Origin: Nemophila menziesii
Taxonomy: Eukaryota; Streptophyta; Magnoliopsida; Boraginales; Hydrophyllaceae
Assembly: GCA_029959085.1 (NCBI GenBank)
Contig: JARWIR010000042.1
Span: 5,736,544-5,800,543, forward strand
Length of the DNA stretch: 64,000 bases
Direction of reading: 5' to 3'
Below the pieces are notes generated by a model, which saw only the letters and a list, made by a program, of their open reading frames with translations, ran no database searches and was not told the DNA's origin. Positions 1-10,803 of this stretch are shown here, piece after piece. Numbering within the stretch: position 1 is the stretch's first letter; the number at the start of each line of letters is the position of its first letter. The translations under genes and the position numbers were made by a program.

Positions 1-1129
1 TAATAGGTGGTTTGTAGAACGCGAGATCTAAATGAGTAGAGAACCCACTTAGGTATGAACTAGAGGCAAGTTGTGTAAATAGGAAGATGATAGAGGCAGT
101 TCTTTGTTAGCCCTTTGAATCCTTTTTGGCCTTCTATCCCTGAATTAATTTTATCCTTCTTAGACAAATTTTTAGCCTTTAAGCCTTTCTTTTGTCGCCA
201 CATTATAAGCCAATTTCCCTTTAGATTATTAGGCATGACCATATGACCCGCACTTGAATCACCATCCTGAGACTTCCTGTCTTGAGCTTGAGTTTGGGGT
301 GGTGGGTCCACTATATGGGAATTTACATTGGGATGGGAATTTTTGAGCTTATCAATGATGCTTTGTGCTATATTTTGATGATGATTCACAGGTTTATTGT
401 ATTGTAACCGTTTGTCGGGGTAATAGTGAATGGAAAAGAAGCTTCGAGCTCAAGTTATGAATAGGCATAACTATGAAAAAGAGCATGATATCTCAATCCT
501 CAAAAAGGGAGTCATAGCTATACGAAAAAACGAATGATTTGAAAAGATTATACATATTCGGACCGGCAAAGTGGAAATTTTTATGTGAATCATCCTTAGG
601 GCTTATTGGGTTAATTTTGGGACGCTAATTAAGCGCGTCAATTGGGTTGAGTGAGAACGTTATTCGAGTGTAAACTCAAGCTCTTGGACAGTTTGTTGAT
701 GGTAAGTGAGGAGAGAGCCAAAAGCTCACTTCAAATTTACCAAATATACATACCATACCGTCCTTAAGCCTACGCTAAAACCGTAAAGACCTTGTGATTC
801 CTAGATGCACAGTGAGTTAATAGGGATTATTCTAAGTGGAACATTCAACACAAGTAAAGATCGAGGAACACCTTATAGCCACCATCTTGAGATATGTAAT
901 AAGCGTAACCTTCTAGCATTGTGAAATTAATTTTGGGATTGATATTGTTTTGCATTTGATTTTGCATGATAAGTATATGTGTATATTAATTCCTAGGGTA
1001 GCCTATATGAAATTTGTTTTAAGTTTTGCTTTGGGATTATTTTCTAGTTTCTACCTTCTGCGTTCACCTAAAAGATCCTTTGTTTTTATTTTACTTTGTC
1101 GGGACGACAAAGGTTTGAGTTTGGGGTCT
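1..1129 (+). other. Non-coding 3' internal tail of an A/N1-family element
   Basis: No coding sequence is supported; short open frames on either strand are incidental. The stretch is the reverse complement, with few differences, of the N1 tail at 31518-32640. Landmarks are a polypurine-like TTGAGTTTGGGGT at about 288-300, a conserved block at 404-424 (GTAACC..TTTGTCGGGGTAAT), a perfect hairpin at 1094-1112 and the polypurine tract GGTTTGAGTTTGGGGTCT at 1112-1129 touching the LTR. Conservation of these landmarks between families suggests cis-acting roles in reverse transcription or RNA handling. Confidence 0.7.
1094..1112 (+). other. Hairpin upstream of polypurine tract (element A)
   Basis: CTTTGTCG-GGA-CGACAAAG is a perfect 8 bp stem with a 3 nt loop, directly followed by the polypurine tract. 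The same position is a hairpin in N1, C, H1 and N2, with a different stem sequence in H1. Confidence 0.75.
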
Positions 1130-1885
1130 TGATGTCTCCCGATTTGTTCTAATTATTAGCCCCTTGGAGACATCCTTTTAGGTGAATAAATGACTTGTTT
1201 GATAGACTTTTAAGCTTATTTGATCATATTGCACTTTCTCCCCTTGGAAATTAACTATTTGCAGAATCTGAGCTTTTGTGCGTAAATTTGACTATTTTTA
1301 ATGCAAAGTTAATAGGTTCTTGAAAGACCAATCCAAGGAGAAAAAGTGAGAATAAAGTCTTAGTGTATTTTAGAGTGTTAGGAAGTGATTTCTAGTCGAG
1401 TTTCTATTTTTAGAGTACACTTTCCTATTTTGATTTCTTGATTTATTGATTTATTCTTTTTAAGCATATGCGGTTTAATTATTTATTTAATGTGAAGCTT
1501 TTAAAGATAAATGGTAATTACTTAGAGGCCAAGTCAAGATAAAGATGAAAGGAAAGAAGATTTACATGGAAATAAGAAGATTTAGGAAAGATTTATTCAA
1601 AGGAGGAAAAGATAAAGCTGCCTTTTGAAATCTGAAATCCAGCCACGTTTTAGAGATTAAATTATAATAAAAGATTGGCTAGGATTCTGAATGAATGGTC
1701 TGCACCAATAGAAAGAGCTTTCCAAGACAAGCAGTTTCATATATTGGAACTTCTCAAACGGATAAGTATTGAAAAAGATATGACCAAATCAAATCCGCAA
1801 AATCTTATCTTTTAGAGCTACGAATTTGAGAGTCCTTGACTTGTCTTCCACTCCAAGCAAAATTCGACCTAGGTTCCTCCAACAC

Positions 1886-1894
1886 CTATAAATA
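1886..1894 (+). promoter_or_regulatory. TATA box of element A LTR
   Basis: CTATAAATA in an AACACCTATAAATACACC context, 756 bp into the LTR. Equivalent sites occur in the N1, H1, N2, C and D LTRs, so transcription probably starts shortly downstream. Confidence 0.7.
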
Positions 1895-2312
1895 CACCCC
1901 TTAACCTCCTACTTTCACACACTTCAGAGAATTACACAAGAGGCTTAAGGTTTTCAAGTCAGAGCAAGAAGGCAAGGAGAAGCTAGTGCTGGAGGAGTCC
2001 TGTTCTTCCATCATCAGTCATCTTAACCTTTAGGTTCTTTATTTTCTTTCTGTAATTCGAAACTATGAATTCATTTATTTTAATTTTAGTTTTCCATTCC
2101 GTTATGAACTAATTTCTTTAGTACTTGAGAATCGCTATATGGGTTGAACTTAATTCTGTTTAATTTATGTTTTCTGAATTTGGGATTTAATAGTTTAAAT
2201 TAGACTAGGTATTTTGTGTTGACTATTATTTTGTTTTAATTACTAATTTTGAAGTCATGAATCAAACTTAGCTCATAGTAATTAGGCTATTCCATATAGT
2301 GGCGTATGGATC

Positions 2313-2495
2313 ACCTTGACGGGGGGTTTAATTACAGAATTAGATAATAGACGCATAGTATCCGTTATTGACCTTGACAGGCTTAACTAACCATGCAGCC
2401 AATGAGGTAAATTATTATTCATTTGAAAGTAGCTTATATTCACCCTGACGGGGTTTGTAATACCGTAGGATAGCTCTTAGGTCCACCCTGACGGG
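2313..2495 (+). repeat. Four UGAC-loop mini-hairpin repeats in the LTR leader
   Basis: Units at 2313-2323, 2371-2381, 2442-2454 and 2485-2495 read ACC(T/C)TGAC(G/A)GG. Each can fold as a 3-5 bp stem with a UGAC loop. The second unit changes both sides of the stem (CCT/AGG), keeping pairing. The same repeats occur in the C and N2 LTRs. Confidence 0.6.
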
Positions 2496-2882
2496 GGCTA
2501 GGAGATATTAGAGTACGGACTAGCATAATAATACCAGTTTAGCCCTTAAACAGAAGCATGAATTAGATAGATTAGGTGAAACCCTTGCGAGGATCAAGTA
2601 CTCTCTCTCATCTAAAGTTTCAAATCTCTTTTATTTGCTTTCTTTTAATTCAGTAGTTTATTTTCTTGCATCTTAATTTATAAAACCAAACAAAAATCTT
2701 TACTTTATTTTTCTGTTAAGCAATTATTCTTAATTTTCGATTAATACCTGAGTTGTGCCTAATCCGTCCCTGCGAACGAACTCGATTTATCGAATATTAC
2801 TTGGACAACCGTACACTTGCGGTGATTGTGGTTCCTTTACTTTCGCATTAATTTAATAACACACCAAGACCCACCAAGTTTT

Positions 2883-2900
2883 TGGCGCCGCTGCCGGGGA
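2883..2900 (+). other. Primer binding site of element A (tRNA-Asp type)
   Basis: TGGCGCCGCTGCCGGGGA, 6 bp after the LTR, complements the 3' end of plant tRNA-Asp(GTC) with one mismatch. This is the primer type known for Athila elements. Confidence 0.85.
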
Positions 2901-3010
2901 CGGTAGCGTGTGACCCCGGTGTTAATCTTTTAGTAGTTTAATTGTTAGTTTTATTTTTCAGTTTTACGCTTTGGGTTGTTTTTATTTCTCAGGTTTACAG
3001 GTTTTGGTTT

Positions 3011-3473
3011 ATGCGTGAGGATATCGTGATTCTTGCAAATCCCGAAAACCTAGTTCGTGAAGCAAACAAAAGAAAGAGAGACGCTAAGACAAAAGAGTTA
3101 GAGGAGCAATTAGCAAGAGAAACAATGGCTGGTCAACTCAACCCAGCTGCTCCGCGAAACAATGATCCGTGGTTCGTCAATGGCCCTGCAGAAGCTCCGT
3201 TTCGTGTTCCTGCCCTCGGAATTGGCCCTGCAAATATTAATGTCGAGAGATTCAGACCCGATCCTGGTATGTTATCTCAGTTTCAGAGTTATGACAATTT
3301 CCGAGGAGCACCTACCGAAGATCCAATCCGTGCTGTACAGAAGTTCATGCAAATTTGCGATTCGTATATTACGCAAGGAGTAACTAAAGAGCAAATGTAT
3401 TTTGCTCATTTTAGATACTTTTTTTTATTGATGGAGCAAGTGAGTGGCATGATTCTCAAGAACCATTAAATGC
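3011..3473 (+). pseudogene. gag: Partial gag of element A
   Basis: Gag forms the retrotransposon capsid. Starting at the ATG at 3011 the frame encodes a Gag N-terminus similar to that of C: the FRPDPGMLSQFQ box, YITQGVTKEQMY, then FIDGASEWHDSQEP. The reading frame breaks in a T run near 3420, so the open frame ends at 3469 with unrelated residues, while the Gag sequence continues in the next frame to about 3473. There it stops abruptly and H1 LTR sequence follows. Zinc knuckle, protease and pol are absent. Two acceptor-like CAG/ACAG sites lie just upstream (2983-3000), as in the other families. Confidence 0.85.
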
Positions 3474-4751
3474 AAATTAAACTAGTAAAGTAAAGACATA
3501 AAATTAAATGCAAGAGAAGAAGACAGTATGAGAGTTTAGCTTGACTAAATAGCATGTAATCCCCACTAGTTTTGCTGTTCTAAACATGTAAGGGTGAATT
3601 ATGTAGTATTTTAATAATCGGTTTCAATTGCGATAGGTAGTTTGAAATAGGGGTTTACCCGTGTCAATAAGGAGTCCTAAGCAAATTTTTCCTGCAATTG
3701 ATTAAATAGCAATATAATAAACCATGGTGATTATCTAGTTAGGTAGATTTTTCAGATCTAAACCATACACTAGACGTTATGTGCTAAACCTATAGTTAAA
3801 TATACCGTTGTCAATGATTACTTAACTACTATGATGGTAATTCTATATGGTCGCGATCCACAAGAACACAGAATATAAATCCCAACACATAAACAGAGAA
3901 TAAAAACAATAATTCAAATAATGTAATTTAAAACATAGAATTCCCAAATTAGATAGATGTCAACCAAAACTAGGGTTCATACATATATGCTAAAACTCAA
4001 GCTAAATAGAAATTTATTTCATACTAATGGAAGAAAAGAAAGAAATTACAAATTCAAAGGTTGAAGAAGACATTATTGATAAGCAGCTCCTTCCAAACTT
4101 CTTTTCTTGTGTTGTAATCTTCCTCTTGGCTTAATGTTTTACCAAGGATGATTTTATTATGATAAGAGGCTGTATTTATAGTGTATAGGAAGACCTAATT
4201 CGTTTTCTTGAAGGAGAAGGTAAGTGTTGGACTCCTAGCCCAACTCAAATTCGTAACCCTAATATATAGAATCAACCCCGTTTTTGTTTTGGTCCAAAGA
4301 GCTTCAATTATTATCCATTTGATGCATATGAGTAGTCGAAATTCATCGTCTCGGAAAGATATTTAACTTTTCTCTTGACCGTTTCTCCAAATTACTCACC
4401 GATTTTGATATATAAGCTGATTTGTGGTCGTGGGTGGTGAAATTCAGATTTATGGCAACTTTTCTTTTTCCATATTTTTAGCTTTTGTTTCCTTATCTTC
4501 AATTTCCATGTTTATCCTCTTTCCTTTAGCTCTTGGAACCAAATTGGACTCTAATTAATTACCATATATCTTTAAAGCTACACACGAAATAAACAATTAA
4601 ACCCAATATGCTCTAAAAATATAAATAATTAATTCAAGACACAAAATAGGAAAGTGTACTAAATCATGATAAAATTGACCTATACTCTAATATATACGCC
4701 TAAAATGATGTCTCTGAGATAGATTTTATTATCACAAATGAGGAGACATCA
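3474..4751 (-). repeat. 3' LTR of H1, truncated
   Basis: It matches the 5' LTR (37769-39274) closely by eye, including a TATA box near 4170-4185. About 240 bp of the LTR's 3' end is missing, replaced by element A at a junction sharing AAAT. The LTR start ends in GGAGACATCA at 4742-4751, followed by polypurine tract AGACCCCCAACTC (minus strand GAGTTGGGGGTCT). Confidence 0.88.
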
Positions 4752-4768
4752 AGACCCCCAACTCAAAG

Positions 4769-4787
4769 TTGTATCGTCCCGATACAA
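4769..4787 (-). other. Covarying pre-polypurine-tract hairpin (H1)
   Basis: A perfect 8 bp stem, TTGTATCG-(3 nt)-CGATACAA. It sits where A, N1 and C have CTTTGTCG-(3 nt)-CGACAAAG. Both arms differ from those families yet still pair. Confidence 0.75.
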
Positions 4788-5520
4788 TAAAAATAAAGAA
4801 CAGTAGGGTAGTCTAATTAATAAGAAGAAGAAGTCGGAGGAGAATAAGAACAGAACATAATGAATGATACTAGAGCATATTATCTAAAAAGTCTCATGTA
4901 GTAATTCTCAAGAAATAATGCACACGTATTCTTAATATACACATAATTAACAATCCATAAATTCAAGTCAAGATTAATTTCGCAATGCCAGAAGGAGAGG
5001 TCTCAACTTAGTTCGTGCTAATGGCTATAGGTTGTTCATAGGTCTTAATATAGCATCCAATGGTCCACTCACCTACTACCTAATAGCTCAGTTGTTTCTC
5101 CACCAAGCAGTTAGAAATCCTAAGGTCTTTGGTTAGAACTGGGCATAGGACGGTGTGGTATATTTGGATAATGAAAAGTGAGATTTTGGCTCTCTCCTCA
5201 CATTCCATCAACGAATAGCCCTAGAGCTTGAGTTTTTACTCGAAGATGTTCTCACTCAACTCAATTTTTGATGCTTTTGATGTGCATCACCAACAATCCC
5301 AAATGAAACCTTTTCATGATGATATACAAATTCCACTTTGCCGGTCCGAATATATATTCTTTTCATATCAATTTTTTTCTTTTGTATAGCTATGACTCTC
5401 TTTTTGATGTTAGAGATATCACGCTATTTTTTTCATATATATATTTTTCTTTTTAATTTTAGCTCGTAGCTTCTTTTTCATTCACTATTACCCCGACAAA
5501 GGGTTACAATATTAAATTTT

Positions 5521-5702
5521 GAGTAATGCTGGGTATCACCCAAAAAGTGATCACCCAAATATCACCTTCCTAGGTGGTCCAATGAAAATGTTTCATATAA
5601 GAGAGAGAGAAAAAGTAATCAGGAAAGAGAAACAGTTTCATTGGACCACCTAGGAAGGTGATATTTGGGTGATCACTTTTTGGGTGATACCCAGCATTAC
5701 TC
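5521..5702. mobile_element. Mutator-like foldback MITE, 182 bp, perfect 67 bp terminal inverted repeats
   Basis: 5521-5587 and 5636-5702 are perfect inverted repeats beginning GAGTAATGCTGGGTATCACC. A 48 bp purine-rich centre separates them. The 9 bp TTAAATTTT is duplicated at 5512-5520 and 5703-5711, the duplication length of Mutator-type elements. There is no coding capacity. It is absent from the matching tail of the other families, so it inserted into H1 after they diverged. The perfect arms suggest a recent insertion, and any transcript would form a long hairpin. Confidence 0.93.
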
Positions 5703-6327
5703 TTAAATTTTTCATCATCAATAAAATCACAATTACAATTCCCAAACCCAATGTTCCCTAATGATGAAACCCACCACCCCAACTCAAGCTCTAAAAACGA
5801 CTTGTCTCAGGTTTTGCGATTCGAGTATGGGTCATATAGATAAGTCCTACAAACTAAGGGTATGGATTATAATGTAGTTAAATAAAAGGCTTTAGAAAGG
5901 CTCAGAGGGGCTAACACGGATAAATAATAACAATAATCAAATAAAAAGGGTGAGAAGGTATAAAAGGCTTTAAGTGGCTTCAATATGAAAGAACTGCCTT
6001 ATTCATTTTTCTAACTACCGGATTTTGTTACTTTTTCGCTACTAGTTCATAGATAAATGGGTTTTCAACTAATTTCAAACCTCACATTCTACACACTCAT
6101 TGCTCATTAACTTTTCTATCTTTTATTTCCTGTTTTCATACATGCATACTAAACATATTTGAAACATCTTTCAAAAACATACTACTTACTATCGTTGACC
6201 TAATTAAAATCATGCTCAATAGGTACATTCAACATATTCTATGCCTATTTCAACCCAAAAAATTTAAATTTCATGCAAAAACGAAAAGAAGATGAGGACA
6301 ATGAATCCCTACCCCCAACTCAAAAGT

Positions 6328-6347
6328 GAGTCGTGTCCCCACGACTC
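6328..6347 (-). other. GAGTCGTG hairpin (H1)
   Basis: GAGTCGTG-TCCC-CACGACTC on plus is a perfect 8 bp stem with a 4 nt loop. It lies just after the ORF2 stop, next to a polypurine-like tract. Identical in N2, C and N1; one change in D. Confidence 0.8.
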
Positions 6348-6427
6348 GAAAAAGACTAAAAAAGCAATAAAATTAAAAATTAAACTAACTAAACTACCTA
6401 ATGCATACAAGCTTTTAAGAAGGAGAA

Positions 6428-6547
6428 TTAGAGCGGTGTACCTGGCTGGCCATAAAGATCCATCATGTCCTTCTTCTCCTCCGAAGAATAATTGTCAATA
6501 TCCATGATCTCAGTTACCTCTCCCAATTGTGAATTAATCTGTGCAAT
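6428..6547 (-). pseudogene. H1 ORF2, 3' part (after the N2 insertion)
   Basis: With one copy of the N2 target duplication removed, this continues the frame of 14457-14789. It adds about 39 residues, beginning IAQINSQLGEVTEIMD and ending GQPGTPL with a stop at 6428-6430. The AQIN segment resembles the C-terminal part of the D ORF2 (VAQINANQVHIMKLLEQL), so H1 ORF2 looks like a shortened relative. The frame is open across the repaired site, so N2 probably inserted before it decayed. Function unknown. Confidence 0.7.
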
Positions 6548-8289
6548 TGGTGGGTCTTTGTGTGTTATAAAATAATTAAATAAAAGCAAAGGAATAAAGG
6601 ATCCACAGACCGCAAGTGTACGGGTCGTACCAAGTAATAGATAAGTAAATACGGGTATATCGTCTCCACAGGGATTTAAGTAGTTATTCTAACTTCGTGT
6701 TCAATATTAGAATAGATAGTTTTAATTGTCTTAAATAAAAAGATAAATAGTAAGGAAGTTTGTTTTCTAATTTACTAAATAAAATAAATAATAAAATAAA
6801 CAAGTATGCAAATAAAATAAGGAGATGCAAGTATGAACCTATCCTATTGAATTTATGATTCCTAAGAATAAGGGTGAATGGGAAATTTCACAATAGTCAG
6901 GACTCTATAATCTCCTAACCCCGTCAGGGTGCACTTAGGAGCTATCCTACGGTATTACAAACCCCGTAAGGGAGATTATAAGCTACGTTCAGATGATTAA
7001 TATCTATACCCAATTGGCTACGTGGTTAGTCAAGCCCGTCAGGGTCAATAACGGATACCACGCGTCTATATTCTAATTCTGTAATTAAACCCCCCGTCAA
7101 GGCGATCACTTCCCCACCAAAGTGAATAGCTTAATTACTAAAACCTATTTCTAATTAGCTAGGTCAGAAATAGTGAACAAGCACAAGAATATAGTCAATG
7201 GAAATTAAGAACTAACTCAATTAAATACTAAAATCCCAGATTCAAATTAAAACAGAAAAACAATAATCAATGGTTCATATAATTACAATCCTAAAGAGAA
7301 ATTATGCATACTAAAACTTCTTGAATAATTAGTTTAGAAATACCTCATAGACAAAATATATCTAATACTAAATTACCCAAAGAATAGAGATGGAGAAGTG
7401 TTGAATTGATGTGATTAAGCTCTAGCTCTTGCTTCTTCCTCCTCTAGACCCCCTTGATTGCTTCTATGATGAATTATGTATGTATATTAAGCTTATGCAG
7501 CCAAGGGATGATTTTCTAAGGTTTATAACTGATATTTATAGGTGCTAGGTCTAAATCTTGGAGTAGGGGCCAAGTAATAGAGTCCAAGTCCAACTCAATT
7601 TCGTAAGTAAATAAGGATAATTACTGCTGACTTGTTTTTACCATATCTTCTTCGTTACTGGACCTTTGTTGGCCCGTAATATATCAAAAGAATCCTCACA
7701 GAATTATCTATCTCCCTATGAAAGGGATCTTCCAGAATCGGCACGTAGTTTGAGTTATAATCACTTCTTTACACGTAGCTGCAGAATTCAGATTTATTTG
7801 GCAGTTTTTCCTTTTCCTAGTTGAACTCTACTTCCGTCTATCTCCAGATTTCTTCAAGATCTTCTTTCCTTATCTCCTTAGAATTGATTTGGAATCTAAT
7901 TTATTTCCATATTATCTCTAAAGTTTCACATTAAATAAATAATTAAACCGCATATGCTTTAAAAATAATAAATTATAAAATCAAGACTAGAAATAAGAAA
8001 GTGCAATTTAAATTTAGGAAACTCGACTAAGCACACTAGAATATTCTAAGACTTTAGTTCTTACTTCTCCTCCTTGGATTGGTTTTTCATGAAATTCATA
8101 AACCTACTAACTTTGCACTAAAAATAAGTAAATTAACGCACAAAAGCTCTATAAATGCAAATAGTTTAATTTCAATGGGAGAAAGTGTAATATTACAATT
8201 TAAGCACAAAAGTCAATATAAAAAGACCATTTTCCACCTAAAATGATGTCTCCTAAGGGCTTATATTTAGAAGAATTAGGGAGGCATCA
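6548..8289 (-). repeat. 3' LTR of N2 (1742 bp)
   Basis: It begins TGGTGGGTC and ends GGCATCA in plus orientation; the terminal GAGACATCA has become GAGGCATCA. It matches 12685-14451 with scattered substitutions. Confidence 0.88.
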
Positions 8290-10285
8290 AGACCCCCAAC
8301 TCAAACTTGTATTGTCCCGATACAATAAAAAAATAAGAACATAGGGAAGTCTCTAAAATATCAGCTAAGTCAATTAAGCACATGGGAGAAGAAGATAGCA
8401 GAATATATAGAATAAACTCAAAGCAACTACTCAGAAAATTTCATGTAGTAATATTTACAAACTACATACCTATACACTGGTCATATCTACAATCAACACG
8501 GCTTAAATTCAAGATTAGATTAGCTTCGCAATGTAAGAAGGAGAGTATCTTTACTCAGTTCACCATGGAGGGCTATAGATTGTTCATCGAACTTCACTAG
8601 TATCCAAGGATCCACTTAACTAATCTCTAACGACTCAGTCACTTCTAGATTACATAGCAAAGAATCAAAAGGTCTTTAGGGTTGTAATGTTGGCTTAGGG
8701 ACGGTATGATAAGTATATTTGGATAATTTAGAGTGAGCTTTTGGCTCTCTCCTCACTAGCCATCAATGAATCGCCCTAGAGCTTGAGTTACTCTCGTAAA
8801 ACGTTCTCACTCAACCCAATGAATTCCTTGATGCACAAATTAGCATCCCAAATAACCCAACTAAAGCAATAAGATGTTCACATAAAAATTCCTCTTTTCC
8901 GGTCCAAATATATATTCTTTTCATATCAATTTTTTTCTTTTGTATAGCTATGACTCTCTTTTTGATGTTGAGATATCACGCTATTTTTCAATAATTATGC
9001 CTTTTCATAAGTTTAGCTCGTAGCTTCTTTTTCATTCACTATTACCCCGACAAAGGGTTACAATATAATAAACATGTGAATCATCATCAAAATATAGAAC
9101 ATAGCACACTTAATAAGCTCAAAAATCCCAACCCAATAATATTTCCCATAATGGTGGACCCACCACCCTAAACTCAAGCTCTAAAACAATTGTCTATGCA
9201 TCGCGATTCGAGTGCGGGTCATATGGAAAAGTCCTATAATCTAAAGGGATATGGCTTATAATGTGGCTAATAAAAAGGCTTTAGAAAGGCTAGAAGGGTC
9301 TGAGAAGGATATATAATAATAAAATGGACAGTAAGCTAAAAGGCAACAAGGGCTTATGAAAGAACCGCCTTAATCACTTTCTAAACTATGCAATTTCGTC
9401 ATTCTCTTACCTTTAGTACGTTCATTAAATGGGTTTATCAACTAGCTTGGATCTCACGGCCTACACACCACTCATGGCTCCCTGAGATCGAACATACTTT
9501 CTATCGCATTGCTAACTAATCTTTTCTTTACTATCAATGTTTGTTTTCCTGCAAATACTCAAAGCATACAAAATAAAGCAGCTCATAAACATACTACTAT
9601 CTATAATCAACTTACTAAGCTTATGCTTTCAAGCTATTAAACACATTCTACATCTAATCCATCTATTTAAAATTCAAATTTTTCAAATTTCTCTAAAAAA
9701 ACAATAAATCACATAAAAATGGAGATGAGGGACAACGAAACCCCACACCCCAACTAAAAAATGAGTCGTGTCCCCACGACTCGAAAAGACTTAATGAAAT
9801 AAAAATAGCAAATATTGCATATAGAGAAATGGTAAGGAAGAAAGTAAACATACTCTTCGAGGATATTGCTCGCTAGATTAATACCCAAGATAGGATGCAG
9901 TGATTTCCTTGTATGTAAACTCCATGTATCACCAATTTCGCTGTCTCTTACATCCTCTTGTGCTCCATCTTAATCAATAACACTCTAGAGATCTCTTATG
10001 TTTCTCATCTTCTCCAACTTTTTTCTTGAATAATTTCTCATATGAAGGTGTTCATCCATGAATATTTTGTTGTGGCAACCGCTACTAGCGTCTCAGAAGC
10101 TTTGCTTTTCTTTGGTCAAAGGATGATCGATTCGTAGAGGTTGTGGTGTCTTCCTTATGAAATTTGAAACCTTTTTGCTCTTTGATTTCACCACAGCTAG
10201 CTTTACTCTATTCTCTTGATCCGATTTACCTTGTAATTTGTTCCCGAAATAGTACCCATCTCAATCGATTTTATTCTTCTTGATC
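8290..10285 (-). other. N2 3' non-coding tail
   Basis: No intact gene. It holds the polypurine tract (8290-8306), a hairpin at 8307-8325 with one mispair, the TTACCCCGACAAAGGGTTAC block near 9042-9061, a polypurine-like copy near 9170-9184, the perfect GAGTCGTG hairpin at 9763-9782, and from about 9870 to 10285 (minus) remnants resembling the start of the D ORF2 protein, broken by stops. Confidence 0.65.
9763..9782 (-). other. GAGTCGTG hairpin (N2)
   Basis: Perfect GAGTCGTG-TCCC-CACGACTC, same relative position as in H1, C and N1. Confidence 0.8.
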
Positions 10286-10348
10286 TTACCCAATACCTTG
10301 CTTCGATTCTTTATATCCTTTTTTTAATATCTTCATTCTTTTTATCAT
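10286..10348 (-). pseudogene. N2 ORF2 relic
   Basis: An ATG at 10348 lies about 9 bp after a polypurine-like TTTGATTTGGGGGTC, the placement seen for ORF2 of D (62159) and H1 (14789). Only 20 codons remain open. Further downstream on the minus strand, broken frames such as KTPQPLRIDHPLTKEKQS resemble D ORF2 (KTQPPPFKDPTPMDKEKA). The larger open frame 10286-10744 reads through the A-rich leader and is probably not a protein. Confidence 0.5.
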
Positions 10349-10803
10349 CTCTTTTGACCCCCAAATCAAAGCTTTGAGCACTCTTGAAATTTGTAACTCT
10401 TGATCATAGGTGGAATAAGCTTTATTTGGGTTAGGAAATGTCTTAGGATGACAATTCTCTATGTGGGTATGATGGGGAATCAAGCTTTGATGATATGGGT
10501 TTAAGGAATTTTGGATGAATTCTGAAAATTTAGGCTCTTGATTCCTGGATTCTAGGGGTTTTGATATGTTTTGGGTGGTTGAATCTTCTTTGTAATGATG
10601 TAGGGAAGGATTTGGATGTGAATTCATGGTGATTTGGTTGTGTTTTGATGTTAGGTGAAGGTTTGTTGAAGCTTTAATGGAGTTGGGAGAGCTTTGGGGA
10701 AGAAAGTGAGGCTTAAGGATTGAGAAATTCGGATTAGAACTCACCTCTACCTCTTTATAACCTTAAAAACGCAATAATTATTTTTTCTCCAGCGGGGTTT
10801 GGC

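Larger units (their letters stand above)
1130..2876 (+). repeat. LTR of element A (1747 bp)
   Basis: It starts TGATGTCTCC and ends GACCCACCA (TG..CA), is preceded by a polypurine tract and followed by AGTTTT and a tRNA-Asp-type PBS. The first 10 bp recur inverted at 1166-1174. A TATA box lies at 1886-1894. Four UGAC-loop mini-hairpins follow at 2313-2495, in what should be the transcribed leader. The N1 LTRs are the same family. Confidence 0.9.
1..3473 (+). mobile_element. Element A: truncated Athila-like LTR element(s), internal 3' tail - LTR - PBS - partial gag
   Basis: The order is internal 3' tail (1-1129), one complete LTR (1130-2876), PBS (2883-2900), then a gag start (3011-3473). One LTR with a 3' tail on its left and a 5' leader on its right is what remains of two copies sharing an LTR in tandem, or of a recombinant. 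The tail and LTR match N1 (29740-37256, opposite strand) closely by eye, but the gag matches the gag of C, not the ORF of N1. The right edge is a deletion junction with the H1 LTR near 3474. The left part runs out of the window. Confident as an LTR element; the tandem history is inferred. Confidence 0.85.
4752..6427 (-). other. H1 3' non-coding tail
   Basis: No gene is supported. Landmarks shared with other families are the polypurine tract next to the LTR, a perfect hairpin at 4769-4787 (TTGTATCG-TCC-CGATACAA on plus), the TTACCCCGACAAAGGGTTAC block near 5489-5508, a CCCCAACTCAAG polypurine-like copy near 5777-5790, and the GAGTCGTG hairpin at 6328-6347 with another polypurine-like copy beside it. 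A MITE is inserted at 5521-5702. Confidence 0.7.

Noticed and set aside
950..1132. 60-codon frame conserved at 31515-31697
   Set aside because: It overlaps the hairpin and polypurine tract and ends at the LTR; conservation is that of a cis region between two copies of one family, with no homologue in C, N2 or H1.
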